From Rhodospirillaceae bacterium (GTDB taxonomy: Bacteria > Pseudomonadota > Alphaproteobacteria > UBA8366), in NCBI GenBank assembly GCA_002724395.1, contig PBOR01000037.1, forward strand, positions 12,261 through 76,260: a stretch of DNA of 64,000 bases, read 5' to 3'. Position numbers and translations under genes: made by a program. Numbering within the stretch: position 1 is the first letter of the stretch; every line of letters starts with the position of its first letter. Under the pieces are notes generated by a model, which was given only the letters and a program-made list of their open reading frames with translations, did no database searches and was not told the DNA's origin. This document shows, piece by piece, positions 35,261-46,082 of this stretch.

Positions 35261-36933
35261 AGGACTACCTAACGTCTGGCAGCCCAGGTACTAGTGAATT
35301 ATTATTTTTACCCCTAGGAGGCGCCGGCGAGATCGGTATGAACCTAAATCTATACGGTCATGATGGCGCTTGGCTTATGGTTGATCTCGGTGTCAGTTTT
35401 GGGGAGGATTATATTCCTGGCATCGACGCAGTAATGCCTGACCCTAGTTTTATTGTAGAACGGCGAGATTCCCTTTCGGGTTTGGTGTTAACCCATGCAC
35501 ATGAGGATCATCTCGGTGCTGTTCCACATTTGTGGCCGGAATTACAATGTCCCGTGTATGCTACTGGTTTCGCAGCCAGTATGCTACGGCGGAAGCTTTA
35601 TGAATTCGGGTTGGAAGACAAAGTATCACTCATTGAAGTACCACTTTCGGGCCAGTTTGACGTAGGTCCCTTCGGCATCGAACTTATTTCGTTAACCCAT
35701 TCTATTCCTGAGCCAAATGCTTTGGTGATCAGAACCTCTGCAGGCACCGTCATGCATACAGGAGACTGGAAGTTCGACGATGACCCCGTGCTAGGGGAGC
35801 CGTCGGATGAGGAGGCTCTTCGTAGAGCCGGAGATGAGGGCATTCTCGCTATGGTTTGTGACTCTACCAATGCGTTGGTATCTGGCTCATCAGGGTCCGA
35901 AGGCTCCCTAGTGGTGCATCTGCAAAATTTGATAAGCGGATTAGATAACCGAGTGGCAGTTGGCTGTTTCGCATCGAATCTGGCCCGGTTACAGACCATT
36001 GCCCAAGTAGCACAAAACTGCGACCGCCAAGTCGCTCTAGTTGGGCGCTCACTACATCGTATGAACGAGATTGCGCGAGAACACGGTATTTTTGATAATT
36101 TAGCTTCCTTCGTTTCCGAAGAGGAGGCGGGTTACTTACCGAAAGACAAAGTTCTTTATATCTGCACAGGCAGTCAAGGCGAACCCAGAGCTGCACTTGC
36201 TCGCATCGCCCGGGGAGACCATCGCGAAGTAAAACTAGAAATGGGCGACGCGGTAATTTTCTCTAGCCGCGTGATCCCGGGAAATGAATTGGAGATTAGC
36301 CGCCTGCAAAATAAATTCCTAAGTGATGGCATCGATGTGATTACAGCTGATGATGCCGATATCCACGTTTCTGGACATCCAGCCTGCGATGAACTCGCGG
36401 AAATGTATCAATTCATTCGTCCCGAGATTGCCATCCCGGTACATGGGGAAATACGCCATCTGATTGCTCATCAGAAAATTGCAGAAACTTGCCAGGTACC
36501 ACACACGGTTTTGGCACCAAATGGTAGTCTTGTCCGTCTTGATGTGGGAGGCCCAAAAATTATTGACCAAGTGCCAACCGGTCGTTTAGGTATCGATGGG
36601 TGTCGATTGGTTGAACTCGATTCCTTCCCCATGCGTGAGCGCCGTCGGTTACAAACTACTGGTGCTGTTGCAGTTACAGTTATTCTAAAGGGCTGCGGCA
36701 AATTGGCGACAGAGCCTGAGGTTTCATCGTTTGGCTTAATTGATGAAGTTAAAGAGGAATATATTATATTTGAAGCTATCGATGCGGCGACACATGCGAT
36801 TGAACATTTAAGTAATCGCCAGCGTGATCGAGATGAGGCAATTATCGAAGCGGTGAAACGAGAGGTTCGGCAGGTTTTCCGAAGAGCGCTCGGGAAGAAG
36901 CCGATTATTCACATACACTTAACATATATTTAA
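35257..36933 (+). CDS. rnj: Ribonuclease J
   Basis: Metallo-beta-lactamase/beta-CASP ribonuclease of 558 residues, with 5' exonuclease and endonuclease activity in RNA maturation and decay. The zinc motif HAHEDHLGAVPHL is at about residue 80, followed by HTGDWKFDD and the beta-CASP segment with CTGSQGEPRAAL. C-terminal domain of the RNase J type. Overlaps coaX by four bases. Confidence 0.94.
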   Translation: MKDYLTSGSPGTSELLFLPLGGAGEIGMNLNLYGHDGAWLMVDLGVSFGEDYIPGIDAVMPDPSFIVERRDSLSGLVLTHAHEDHLGAVPHLWPELQCPVYATGFAASMLRRKLYEFGLEDKVSLIEVPLSGQFDVGPFGIELISLTHSIPEPNALVIRTSAGTVMHTGDWKFDDDPVLGEPSDEEALRRAGDEGILAMVCDSTNALVSGSSGSEGSLVVHLQNLISGLDNRVAVGCFASNLARLQTIAQVAQNCDRQVALVGRSLHRMNEIAREHGIFDNLASFVSEEEAGYLPKDKVLYICTGSQGEPRAALARIARGDHREVKLEMGDAVIFSSRVIPGNELEISRLQNKFLSDGIDVITADDADIHVSGHPACDELAEMYQFIRPEIAIPVHGEIRHLIAHQKIAETCQVPHTVLAPNGSLVRLDVGGPKIIDQVPTGRLGIDGCRLVELDSFPMRERRRLQTTGAVAVTVILKGCGKLATEPEVSSFGLIDEVKEEYIIFEAIDAATHAIEHLSNRQRDRDEAIIEAVKREVRQVFRRALGKKPIIHIHLTYI

Positions 36934-36964
36934 GTAGCGCACAAACTTCAAAGGACCCCGCACC

Positions 36965-37201
36965 ATGGCCTGGGCACACGGTATAATAATATTTATTTTA
37001 ATCTGGTGGATGGTGTTTTTTTCTGTTTTACCTTGGGGAAACCGTCCTGTAAAAAATCCGGAATCGGGACATGCAGACAGCGCTCCAATGAAACCTAGGT
37101 TAGGTCTCAAGGTTTTGGCTACAACTGTAATTGCAATAGTCTTTACTGGTATAGCTTGGCTAGTCATTTCCGCTGATATAATTAGCTTTCGGGTTCCATA
37201 G
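36965..37201 (+). CDS. DUF1467 small membrane protein
   Basis: A 78-residue protein with two membrane helices (about 4-24 and 49-70) and the WWMVFFSVLPWGNRP motif typical of DUF1467. In Alphaproteobacteria it often lies between RNase J and proS, as here. No biochemical function is known. It begins 31 bases after rnj and is probably the last gene of the nuo transcript. Confidence 0.9.
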   Translation: MAWAHGIIIFILIWWMVFFSVLPWGNRPVKNPESGHADSAPMKPRLGLKVLATTVIAIVFTGIAWLVISADIISFRVP

Positions 37202-37580
37202 ACAGAGTATCAACTAGTCAAAAAAAAGGACGGGTCTTAAAAGAGCCCGCCTCAAAAATTTGTTTATTTTTATATCCGAGGTTTCAAGCCATATTGCCTG
37301 GTCACTCGTTTTAGTTTCCTCCCCAAACCTGGACCGTCTTATTGGATGCAATTAATACTCCATCCAAAAACCCGCTCCTATGTACAGTTAATTTAGGTAT
37401 ATGTCATCCATTTTTGTAAAAATACTGCAAATACTCATAGGAAATAACTGTTCCATTTTGACCAAATCAAACTTTTATTCGAGAGTTTGCTCTTTGCTGG
37501 CACAATTAAACCTTCATTAAGTATAGTATGTTCTACAGGCTCTAAAATGCCTGAAATAGACTTGAGGTGAGATTAGCAGC
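37202..37580. other. Intergenic region after DUF1467
   Basis: About 380 AT-rich bases with a possible terminator near 37231-37249; otherwise I see no ORF, tRNA or clear regulatory element. The promoter of the following secreted protein is presumably near its 3' end. Confidence 0.45.
37231..37262 (+). terminator. Possible terminator of the nuo-birA-coaX-rnj transcript
   Basis: CGGGTCT and AGAgCCCG can form a stem with one bulged G and a TAAA loop, flanked by seven A before and T-rich sequence after. The stem is imperfect. Confidence 0.45.
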
Positions 37581-38078
37581 ATGAGGGAAAGTTTTATAAT
37601 TCTTGTAGCACTTTTGATTACTATCAACGCTGTTGCAGCGGAAAAGAATAATCCGCTGACAAATAAAGAACAGTCAACAGCACAAGGATCTGGAGGAACT
37701 TACTCAGCTCCTCTTGAGGTAGACTCAAGTAGCAGGACCGTGAAAATATCCGCTGAAGATTGCGCCCGATTAGTAACCCATAAACCGCAGGCTGATGTCG
37801 CTTACAGAGCTGGTGTAGATGTTGACGGTAACTATGTTACTCCAGCAGATGTAAGTAGCGCTAACGTTGTAATTAATGTCCCAAGTAAAGTCGAATTTGA
37901 TATTGCTTTCGATCCTTTAGATGGAACTTTGGCTGGAATGTTTTCGAAGACTAGTTTGTCTATCGGCCGAGTTAGTTATAATATTGAAAGTGGCGCAATG
38001 AGCTATAACGGCAAACCTTTGAGTGTCGCCGATAAAGTTATGCTTGGGCAGCGCTGTCGTGAGAAACTAGACCAATAA
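37581..38078 (+). CDS. Secreted protein of unknown function
   Basis: A 165-residue protein with a signal peptide (cleavage near AVAA/EKNN), then a Ser/Gly/Gln-rich linker. The remaining 110 residues contain SAEDCARLVTHKPQADVAYR near the start and a second cysteine near the end (GQRCREKLD), which could form a disulfide. I do not recognise a domain. The position before proS suggests a conserved alphaproteobacterial envelope protein. GAGGTGAGA lies about 12 bases before the ATG. Confidence 0.75.
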   Translation: MRESFIILVALLITINAVAAEKNNPLTNKEQSTAQGSGGTYSAPLEVDSSSRTVKISAEDCARLVTHKPQADVAYRAGVDVDGNYVTPADVSSANVVINVPSKVEFDIAFDPLDGTLAGMFSKTSLSIGRVSYNIESGAMSYNGKPLSVADKVMLGQRCREKLDQ

Positions 38079-38178
38079 TAATTTCTTGTGTGCCCTCGGG
38101 ACCGACATCATGGACAATGGTTGCTGCTTTACCTAGATTGCCTCTGACTGTGGATTCCATCATCAGGCCTATTTTTTT

Positions 38179-39525
38179 ATGAGTGACGATAATTCCCACG
38201 CCGTTCGTCGTTCGCAATTCTTCTTGCCAACGACTAAAGAGACACCATCTGATGCCCAAATCGCATCTCATCGTTTAATGCTACGTGCTGGCATGGTGCG
38301 CCAGTCCAGCGCTGGTATTTACTCATGGCTGCCACTGGGTTTTCGAGTTCTAAGAAAGATTGAAAAAATAGTTCGCGAAGAACAAAATTTGGCTGGTGCT
38401 CAAGAGTTGCTTATGCCCACAATCCAGTCTGCCGACTTATGGCGTGCTTCGGGCCGTTACGAGGATTATGGCAAAGAAATGCTGCGCATTTCTGATCGTC
38501 ATGACAGAGAAATGCTCTATGGCCCGACGAATGAAGAGCTCATAACTGAGATTTTTGCGGGTACCCTCCGTAGCTATCGAGATGTGCCCAAAACGCTTTA
38601 TCACATCCAATGGAAATTTCGCGATGAAGTCAGGCCACGCTTTGGTGTAATGCGTGGACGTGAATTTTACATGAAAGATGCCTATTCCTTTGATCTTACA
38701 TCAGAACTCGGGCGTGTTTCTTATAATAAGATGTTTATTGCCTACCTTCGAACTTTCGCAAGGATGGGTATAAACGCCATTCCCATGCGTGCTGATACAG
38801 GTCCGATTGGTGGAGAACTGAGCCATGAGTTTATAATACTGGCAGACACTGGCGAGAGTGAAATTTTTTGTGATCAGGATTTAATAGATATGGATGTCAT
38901 GGCCAGTGAGGTTGACTATGCAGTCGATTTACAGCCTATCGTGGATAAATGGACGGGGCTCTATGCTGCAACTGACGAAATGCATGATGAAAAGAAATTT
39001 GAAGCCAATGTACCCGAAGGTAAGCGTGTTTGTGCACGCGGAATTGAGGTTGGTCATATTTTCTTTTTTGGGACAAAATACTCCGAAAAGCTCGGCGCTA
39101 AAGTGAATTTGCAAAACGGCGACGAGCGGGCAGTTCAAATGGGATCCTACGGTATCGGCGTATCGCGTTTGGTCGGCGGAATAATCGAAGCAAGCCATGA
39201 TGAAGAGGGTATAATCTGGCCTGAGAGTGTAGCGCCATTTCGGGTTGGAATTATTAATTTACGCCAAGGCGATAATGCTTGCGATCAATCATGTAATGAT
39301 CTTTTTATCAAATTAGCCGAGCAGGGTGTCGAAGTGATCTATGATGACCGTTCGGAGCGGGCAGGTGGTAAGTTTGCGGACATGGAACTAACAGGTATTC
39401 CCTATCAAGTCATTATCGGGCCGAAAGGGGTCGAAAAAGGCGTTCTTGAATTCAAAAACCGCAAGACTGGTGAGCGGGAAGAATTTTCTAGCGATGCCTT
39501 ATTTAGCCGTCTAGGCATAAACTGA
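38179..39525 (+). CDS. proS: Prolyl-tRNA synthetase (short type without editing insertion)
   Basis: Charges tRNA-Pro. 448 residues, the compact alphaproteobacterial/mitochondrial bacterial-type enzyme, shorter than the roughly 570-residue form with the INS editing domain; no room for it is left between motifs 2 and 3. Class II motifs: motif 2 around [19 protein letters not shown] and motif 3 in [16 protein letters not shown]. The stop overlaps the lolC ATG by one base. Mischarged Ala-tRNA-Pro, if cleared, must be handled by a separate protein encoded elsewhere. Confidence 0.95.
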   Translation: MSDDNSHAVRRSQFFLPTTKETPSDAQIASHRLMLRAGMVRQSSAGIYSWLPLGFRVLRKIEKIVREEQNLAGAQELLMPTIQSADLWRASGRYEDYGKEMLRISDRHDREMLYGPTNEELITEIFAGTLRSYRDVPKTLYHIQWKFRDEVRPRFGVMRGREFYMKDAYSFDLTSELGRVSYNKMFIAYLRTFARMGINAIPMRADTGPIGGELSHEFIILADTGESEIFCDQDLIDMDVMASEVDYAVDLQPIVDKWTGLYAATDEMHDEKKFEANVPEGKRVCARGIEVGHIFFFGTKYSEKLGAKVNLQNGDERAVQMGSYGIGVSRLVGGIIEASHDEEGIIWPESVAPFRVGIINLRQGDNACDQSCNDLFIKLAEQGVEVIYDDRSERAGGKFADMELTGIPYQVIIGPKGVEKGVLEFKNRKTGEREEFSSDALFSRLGIN

Positions 39526-40769
39526 TGTTTAATGCATTCGAGCGCCTAATTGCGTTTCGGTATTTGCGAGCTAGGAGACAAGAGGGCTTTATATCAGTCG
39601 TTGCATGGTTTTCTCTACTGGGCATCATGTTGGGGGTTGCCACACTCATAATCGTGATGTCCGTGATGAACGGCTTTCGTGAGCAATTATTATCTCGTAT
39701 CGTCGGCGTTAATGGGCATGTAGAGGTCTTAAGTCCGGGGCGTCCTTTGGGTAATTTTAAAAAATTAGCACAAACTGTTCGCAGTCTGGATGGTGTTGTG
39801 GCTGTGACTCCAGTCGTTCAAGGGCAAGTTCTAGCCTCCACCAAGTTTCACGCTGCCGGTGCACTAGTGCGTGGGCTGACTTATGAAGATTTTCAAGAAC
39901 GCCCCATTTTGAAGAACAGTTTATTGGCAGGGTCACTTGATGATTTCAAGAGGGGGCGGGGTGTTTTGGTAGGAACTCGGTTCGCACGGCGTTTCGGCCT
40001 TGAACTCGGCTCTATGGTGAAACTAATTTCACCCCAAGGCACCAACACGGCGATGGGGCCTGTCCCGAGGGTTAAAACTTTTCGTGTCTCGGGGTTTTTC
40101 CGTGTTGGTATGTCAGAATATGACAGTAATTTCATTTATATGCCTTTGAAAATAGCCCAGATATTTTTTCGCCATAAAAATACCGTTTCAAAGCTTGAGG
40201 TAATTACCAATAATCCGGATAAGGCGGATGTGTTTCAGAAAATCATTGATGAAGGAATTCGGCCATTAGCTCGCGCTATGAGTTGGCAGCAGGTAAATTC
40301 TAGCTTCTTTGAGGCACTGCGTGTGGAACGAAATGTGATGTTCCTGATATTAAGCCTAATTATCATAGTCGCAGCATTCAACATTATTTCAAGTCAAGTG
40401 ATGTTGGTTCACGATAAAGGTAAGGGTATCGCAATTTTGCGCACTATGGGTGCGACACGCTTGATGGTTTTGAGAATCTTTTTTATGACCGGCGCTAGTG
40501 TCGGAATTCTCGGTACGATGATGGGTAGTACACTGGGGCTATTATTTACATTTAATATCGAAGCAATACGTCAATTCCTGCAGACCCTTCTGAGCACAGA
40601 ATTATTTCCAGCAGAAATATATTTTCTCTCGCGCATGCCTTCTAAGGTGGACAATTTCGAAGTTATCTTAGTTATTATAATGGCTCTCGTACTTTCGCTG
40701 CTAGCGTCGATTTATCCTGCATGGAAAGCCGCACGAATGGAGCCAGTTGAGGCACTTCGCTATGAGTGA
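39525..40769 (+). CDS. lolC: Lipoprotein-releasing ABC transporter permease LolC/LolE
   Basis: Inner-membrane subunit that extracts outer-membrane lipoproteins for hand-over to LolA. 414 residues; one helix near the N-terminus (about 24-46), a periplasmic domain and three C-terminal helices ending in PVEALRYE, the usual MacB/FtsX-type topology. Only one permease gene is present, as in organisms with a single LolF-like protein, so the assignment to LolC versus LolE is not possible. It overlaps lolD by eight bases. Confidence 0.92.
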   Translation: MFNAFERLIAFRYLRARRQEGFISVVAWFSLLGIMLGVATLIIVMSVMNGFREQLLSRIVGVNGHVEVLSPGRPLGNFKKLAQTVRSLDGVVAVTPVVQGQVLASTKFHAAGALVRGLTYEDFQERPILKNSLLAGSLDDFKRGRGVLVGTRFARRFGLELGSMVKLISPQGTNTAMGPVPRVKTFRVSGFFRVGMSEYDSNFIYMPLKIAQIFFRHKNTVSKLEVITNNPDKADVFQKIIDEGIRPLARAMSWQQVNSSFFEALRVERNVMFLILSLIIIVAAFNIISSQVMLVHDKGKGIAILRTMGATRLMVLRIFFMTGASVGILGTMMGSTLGLLFTFNIEAIRQFLQTLLSTELFPAEIYFLSRMPSKVDNFEVILVIIMALVLSLLASIYPAWKAARMEPVEALRYE

Positions 40770-41457
40770 TATGCCCGCAATACATCTGAAATCGATAGAG
40801 CGATCTTATAAACAACCCGAAAATACTCTGGAGGTACTACGTGGATTGACGCTCTCAGTGCGGTCTGGCGAGGTAGTTGCGCTCATGGGCCATTCGGGCT
40901 CCGGCAAATCGACATTGCTGCATATTGCGGGCCTCCTCGAAAGGCCAGATGGTGGTGATGTCGTGTTGGGCGGTCAAAGCTGCACCGACTTAAATGATAA
41001 TGAGCGTACGCTTGTAAGACGTCACCAAATCGGGTTTGTCTATCAATATCATCATCTAATGCCAGAATTTTCGGCATTAGAAAACGTAATGCTACCGCAG
41101 ATGATGGCCGGTGTTCGTAGAGGTATCGCGAGGGAAAAGGCCGCCGCACTGTTGGACTCTGTAGGCTTGATGAAACGTTATGCACATCGGCCAGCGAAAC
41201 TTTCTGGGGGCGAGCAACAACGTGTAGCAATCGCCAGGGCACTTGCAAATGATCCACGAGTTTTATTAGCCGATGAGCCGACCGGCAACCTGGATTTGGA
41301 GACCGCCGAACAGGTTTTCTCACTTTTGCAAAAGCTGATTGCTGAAAGCAATCTGGCAGCCCTGATTGCCACCCATAACCTTGATTTGGCTAAACGCCTC
41401 GACCGGCACTTTCTACTGGAATATGGGCTGCTAGTAAGGCAGGGCGATGAGTCGTGA
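40762..41457 (+). CDS. lolD: Lipoprotein-releasing ABC transporter ATPase
   Basis: ATPase partner of the upstream permease. 231 residues with Walker [10 protein letters not shown], signature [15 protein letters not shown] and Walker [16 protein letters not shown] at 40762, inside the permease end, is preferred over the track start at 40747. Confidence 0.94.
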   Translation: MSDMPAIHLKSIERSYKQPENTLEVLRGLTLSVRSGEVVALMGHSGSGKSTLLHIAGLLERPDGGDVVLGGQSCTDLNDNERTLVRRHQIGFVYQYHHLMPEFSALENVMLPQMMAGVRRGIAREKAAALLDSVGLMKRYAHRPAKLSGGEQQRVAIARALANDPRVLLADEPTGNLDLETAEQVFSLLQKLIAESNLAALIATHNLDLAKRLDRHFLLEYGLLVRQGDES

Positions 41458-41558
41458 ATCTAGATATACTTTAAGAAAATTAGGAAAAATAAGTTACTGA
41501 TAAAATGGATAAAAAAAGACTTTACTGATTTTTCTCGTCTCCGTGGCATTGTGTCATT

Positions 41559-44500
41559 ATGACCCATGCAGATTTCGTACATCTAAGAGTCCACTCAGCA
41601 TATTCCTTGTCGGAAGGCGCGATAAAAATCGGTGATTTAGCCGAACTTTGCACTACCTTCAATATGCCGGCAGTGGCGATCACAGATACCAATAATTTAT
41701 TCGGCGCATTAGAGTTTTCGCTAACCTTACGCAAAGTAGGGGTTCAACCGATTATTGGCTGTCAACTTTATCTAAAACGTGAAGATGGTTCGGGCGAAGC
41801 ATCAGGGCTTTCGCCCGATCAGATCGTTCTTCTAGCTCAGTCCGAAACCGGGTATCAAAATCTATTGAAGCTATCAAGTATCTCATATCTGGGTGGACAC
41901 AATAAAGACTCACTTGAAATTAGCTTAGATGACCTCGCCGCGAACGCTGAAGGATTGATTGCTTTAACCGGTGGTCCGGCGGGACCCATAGGCCGTAGGC
42001 TTGCTGAAGGGCAAGATCCCGCAGCGGATCAATGCCTCGAAAGATTGAAGTCCATATACCCAAATAGGCTTTATGTAGAGCTGATGCGACATGGGCTGGC
42101 TATAGAGAATAAAATTGAAGGGCGGTTAATCGACCTTGCATATAAACATAATTTGCCCCTGATCGCGACAAACGAGGTTTTCTTTGCTGATCGTGAAATG
42201 CATCAAGCGCATGATGCGTTAATTTGTATCGCTGCAGGTGTGACAATCGATGACGAAAATCGGCGGCAGGAGACACCTGAGCATTACTTCAAATCTGCAA
42301 GCGAAATGAAAGCATTGTTCGCCGATATTCCCGAAGCCATAGATAATACTCTTATCGTCGCCCAACGATGTGCTTTCATGCCTGAATCACGTGATCCGAT
42401 TTTGCCTCCCTATGCTCAATTGGAGGGTCGGACTGAAATCGATGCCCTTACGGAGATGTCCAAAAAAGGACTGGACAAACGGCTTGCTCTTGCCGGGCCT
42501 GAACATACGCCTGAGGAATATTACAAACGGCTTGAATATGAAGTCGGCGTGATTGAGGAAATGGGATATGCGGGCTATTTCTTAATCGTAGCAGATTTCA
42601 TTCAATGGGCTAAAAATAAGGGTATCCCAGTGGGGCCGGGACGTGGCTCCGGCGCGGGTTCCGTCGTAGCTTGGGCCTTAACTATTACCGATCTTGACCC
42701 TTTGAGATGGGGATTGTTGTTCGAGCGTTTTCTCAACCCTGAACGCATCTCTATGCCTGACTTTGATGTCGACTTTTGCAAGAATCGGCGCGATGAAGTG
42801 ATCGAATATGTCCAAACGACGTATGGTCGCGATAAGGTCGCCCAGATCATTACGTTCGGCAAGCTCGAAGCGCGTGCTGTATTGCGAGATGTGGGCAGGG
42901 TCTTGGGCATGCCCTACGGGCAGGTAGATCGGATTTGTAAGCTGGTACCTTATAACCCAGCCAAACCGATAAAATTGCAGCAAGCTCTGGAGTCTGAGCC
43001 ACAGTTAGCTGAACTGTTTGATCAGGAAGAGGATATTAGACGTCTCTTTAATATCGCATTGCAGTTAGAAGGTCTTTTCCGACACGCTTCTACGCATGCC
43101 GCTGGCGTTGTTATTGGTGACCGTCCATTAGATTCATTGGTGCCTCTCTATCGCGATCCACGCTCCGAAATGCCGGTGACTCAGTTCAACATGAAGTATG
43201 TAGAAATGGCAGGTTTGGTGAAGTTTGATTTTCTGGGGCTTAAAACTCTGACTGTTTTATCTGAAGCACAGAGCTTGCTCAAAGAACGTGGAGTAGATAT
43301 TGATTTAGAGACCGTACCGCTTGGTGATGAGCCAACTTATAAAATGTTCTGTCGTGGAGAGACAACTGGGGTCTTTCAGCTAGAATCAAGTGGTATGCGC
43401 GACGTTATACGCAAACTTGGGCCCGATCGATTTGAAGATATTATTGCCTTGGTTTCTCTCTATCGCCCCGGTCCAATGGATAATATTCCAAGCTATATAA
43501 ATAGAAAGCATGGTGACGAAGAACCCGATTATATGCATCCTCTTATTAAGGATATTCTCAAAGAAACTCATGGTATCATGATCTATCAAGAGCAGGTCAT
43601 GCAGATCGCGCAGGAACTATCGGGCTATACGCTCGGCGGTGCTGATCTATTGCGCCGCGCCATGGGTAAAAAAATTCAATCGGAAATGGATGCGCAACGC
43701 AAAACTTTCATTGACGGGGCAATGGAACGCCATGTTAGCAAAGGGGTTGCAGGTCATATTTTCGAGCAAGTCAACAAATTTGCGGGCTATGGCTTCAACA
43801 AATCCCATGCGGCAGCATATGCGCTAGTTGCTTACCAAACAGGCTATTTAAAAGCGAATTACCCTGTCGAATTTCTAGCGGCTTCTATGTCCCTTGATGC
43901 AGGCAATATCGATAAGTTGAATGCATTTCGAACAGAGCTTGATCGTCTTAAGATCGAATTATTACCTCCTGATGTTAACCGATCGGAGGCTAACTTTACA
44001 GTAGAGACAGCTGCAGGAGGCGCGCTATCGGTCCGTTATGCGCTTGGTGCGTTAAAAAATGTTGGCGCGGAGGCTATGAGGTTGCTTGTACTCGAGCGGG
44101 AGGAAAATGGTGTATTTGAAAGTATTTTTGATTTCGTTACACGGTTAGACACCCAAGTGGTTAATAAACGCCAAATGGAGAATCTAGCCCGCGCTGGTGC
44201 ATTTGACACGTTAAACCCCAATAGGCAGCAGGTATTTAGAGCAGTTGAACTGCTTTTGCGCCATGCAAGCCTTGCGCAGTCAGAACGCGCTAGCAATCAA
44301 ACAAATCTATTTGGTGATGTCATGAGCCAGGAAATCTTGCCTCCGTTGCCGGATATTGAAGATTGGGGGGGGCAAGAACGTTTACAAGAAGAGTTTCTAG
44401 CGATTGGGTTTTATTTATCAGCACACCCCTTAGAAGCATATGCTAAATCCTTCGAACGAATGAACGTGCGCTGTTGGCGAGAAGTCTCCACTGGAATGGT

Positions 44501-44987
44501 TAAAGAGACAATCATTAAACTTGCCGGTATCGTCGCGGGTAAGCGGGTTATCAATGGTAAGCGCGGAAAACTAGCATTCGTCCAGATGTCTGATATGACT
44601 GGTGTTTTCGAAATAACTATATTTTCGGAATTACTAGCTGGGGTGAGCGATTTGTTGGAGGGGGGCGTGCCACTTCTGGTAAATGCGACTGTCCAGAAAA
44701 ATGGCGAAGATTTCCGCGTGACCGCCACTCGAATTGAACCTTTGGAAGAGGCTGCATCTCGGGCTGCGGCCGGTTTGCAAATTTTTCTTAGAGATGACAA
44801 GCCTGTTAGGAGCCTTAGTTCAGTCATTAAAGAACACGGTGTAAGGGGTAATGGGCGGGTCTCAATAATGCTAGATATACAGGATCAGGATATAGAGATT
44901 GATCTCGATCAGCGTTATCGTATCACGCCGCAATTCCGTGCGGCGGTAAAGTCCATAGCGGGTGTTGTTGATGTTCGGGATATTTAA
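41559..44987 (+). CDS. dnaE: DNA polymerase III alpha subunit
   Basis: Main replicative polymerase, 1142 residues. N-terminal PHP domain (FVHLRVHSAYSLSEGAIK), a catalytic domain with PDFDVDF carrying two active-site aspartates at about 405, the GPGRGSGAGSVV loop, then helix-hairpin-helix and a C-terminal OB fold. The sequence is DnaE1-like. It is a single gene with its own promoter probably in the 100-base gap after lolD; the following rpsB has a separate leader. Confidence 0.97.
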   Translation: MTHADFVHLRVHSAYSLSEGAIKIGDLAELCTTFNMPAVAITDTNNLFGALEFSLTLRKVGVQPIIGCQLYLKREDGSGEASGLSPDQIVLLAQSETGYQNLLKLSSISYLGGHNKDSLEISLDDLAANAEGLIALTGGPAGPIGRRLAEGQDPAADQCLERLKSIYPNRLYVELMRHGLAIENKIEGRLIDLAYKHNLPLIATNEVFFADREMHQAHDALICIAAGVTIDDENRRQETPEHYFKSASEMKALFADIPEAIDNTLIVAQRCAFMPESRDPILPPYAQLEGRTEIDALTEMSKKGLDKRLALAGPEHTPEEYYKRLEYEVGVIEEMGYAGYFLIVADFIQWAKNKGIPVGPGRGSGAGSVVAWALTITDLDPLRWGLLFERFLNPERISMPDFDVDFCKNRRDEVIEYVQTTYGRDKVAQIITFGKLEARAVLRDVGRVLGMPYGQVDRICKLVPYNPAKPIKLQQALESEPQLAELFDQEEDIRRLFNIALQLEGLFRHASTHAAGVVIGDRPLDSLVPLYRDPRSEMPVTQFNMKYVEMAGLVKFDFLGLKTLTVLSEAQSLLKERGVDIDLETVPLGDEPTYKMFCRGETTGVFQLESSGMRDVIRKLGPDRFEDIIALVSLYRPGPMDNIPSYINRKHGDEEPDYMHPLIKDILKETHGIMIYQEQVMQIAQELSGYTLGGADLLRRAMGKKIQSEMDAQRKTFIDGAMERHVSKGVAGHIFEQVNKFAGYGFNKSHAAAYALVAYQTGYLKANYPVEFLAASMSLDAGNIDKLNAFRTELDRLKIELLPPDVNRSEANFTVETAAGGALSVRYALGALKNVGAEAMRLLVLEREENGVFESIFDFVTRLDTQVVNKRQMENLARAGAFDTLNPNRQQVFRAVELLLRHASLAQSERASNQTNLFGDVMSQEILPPLPDIEDWGGQERLQEEFLAIGFYLSAHPLEAYAKSFERMNVRCWREVSTGMVKETIIKLAGIVAGKRVINGKRGKLAFVQMSDMTGVFEITIFSELLAGVSDLLEGGVPLLVNATVQKNGEDFRVTATRIEPLEEAASRAAAGLQIFLRDDKPVRSLSSVIKEHGVRGNGRVSIMLDIQDQDIEIDLDQRYRITPQFRAAVKSIAGVVDVRDI

Positions 44988-45008
44988 CCCGCGGATGTTG
45001 TATTTTCC

Positions 45009-45037
45009 TTGCAGTACTGGCCTTTAGGGTCTATACC
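45009..45037 (+). promoter_or_regulatory. Candidate promoter of rpsB-tsf
   Basis: TTGCAG and TATACC are 17 bases apart and predict a start near 45044 and a GC-rich leader of about 105 bases. The -10 matches four of six positions and the -35 three. rpsB-tsf leaders are sites of S2 feedback in other bacteria, but no consensus is proven here. Confidence 0.4.
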
Positions 45038-45148
45038 GCGCGCCATCACACACGCGGTTAGACTGGCCCTTGGTGAGCAGGGGTCAATCCGGTGCCGAAT
45101 TATAGGTGACAGACCGCGGAGGCAAGAACCGGAAAAGGATACTGCATT

Positions 45149-46012
45149 ATGACAATGCCGTCGTTTACTATGCGTCAACTTCTCGAGTCTGGCGTCCATT
45201 TTGGCCATACCACCCGTCGCTGGAATCCGCGTATGGCTCCTTACATTTTTGGTGAGCGCAATGGCGTTCACATTATTGATTTAGAGCAGACTGTTCCGCT
45301 ATTGAACCGCGCGTTAGAAACCGTGCGCAGCGTTGCTCAAGGCGGCGGGCGTGTTCTGTTTGTTGGTACTAAACGGCAGGCTACTGAAGTAATAAAGGAG
45401 GCTGCAGAGCGAAGTGGTCAGTATTTTGTCAACCATCGTTGGCTTGGTGGGATGTTGACTAATTGGAAAACAATCTCGAATTCGATCAAACGCTTAAAAC
45501 AGTTAGAAGAACTTCTTAAAGCTGAAAGTGTTGGTTTGACAAAAAAGGAATTGTTGGGCCTTCAGCGTGAACACGATAAACTTGATCGCGCGTTAGGTGG
45601 TATTAAGGAAATGGCGGGCATTCCTGACCTTATTATTATCGTCGATACCAACAAAGAATCGATTGCAGTACAAGAAGCCCGTAAGCTCAACATACCGACT
45701 ATTGGTATTCTTGATAGTAATTCTAATCCTGAAGGTATTACCATGCCAGTCCCTGGTAATGATGATGCGATGCGAGCAATTTCTCTATATTGTAATTTGT
45801 TTGCCGATGCAGTGTTGGATGGCCTTCATGTAAGCTTGATGGGCGCTGATGGAGATCCTGGTGAAAGCCCAGAAGCACCAGTCGAAAACTTAGAGACTGA
45901 GACAGAAGTACCAACCGTGGATGAAGCGTCAGCAGAATCAGAATCTATAGAAGCACCAGTTGCGGTTGCAGCCGAACCTAAAGCGGGAAAGGCTGCTGCA
46001 GCGAAGGCTTAA
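45149..46012 (+). CDS. rpsB: 30S ribosomal protein S2
   Basis: Ribosomal protein S2, 287 residues. Standard body ([34 protein letters not shown]) plus an acidic-then-Ala/Lys-rich C-terminal extension of about 50 residues, common in Alphaproteobacteria. Start is ATG at 45149, 11 bases after an AAAAGGA ribosome binding site. Upstream of tsf, as usual. Confidence 0.97.
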   Translation: MTMPSFTMRQLLESGVHFGHTTRRWNPRMAPYIFGERNGVHIIDLEQTVPLLNRALETVRSVAQGGGRVLFVGTKRQATEVIKEAAERSGQYFVNHRWLGGMLTNWKTISNSIKRLKQLEELLKAESVGLTKKELLGLQREHDKLDRALGGIKEMAGIPDLIIIVDTNKESIAVQEARKLNIPTIGILDSNSNPEGITMPVPGNDDAMRAISLYCNLFADAVLDGLHVSLMGADGDPGESPEAPVENLETETEVPTVDEASAESESIEAPVAVAAEPKAGKAAAAKA

Positions 46013-46082
46013 AAGCCAACAGGAAGTTAATGTTATTGGCGGGACCTTCAACAGTCCGGTCTGAGAAATAAGAGGAAGTATA

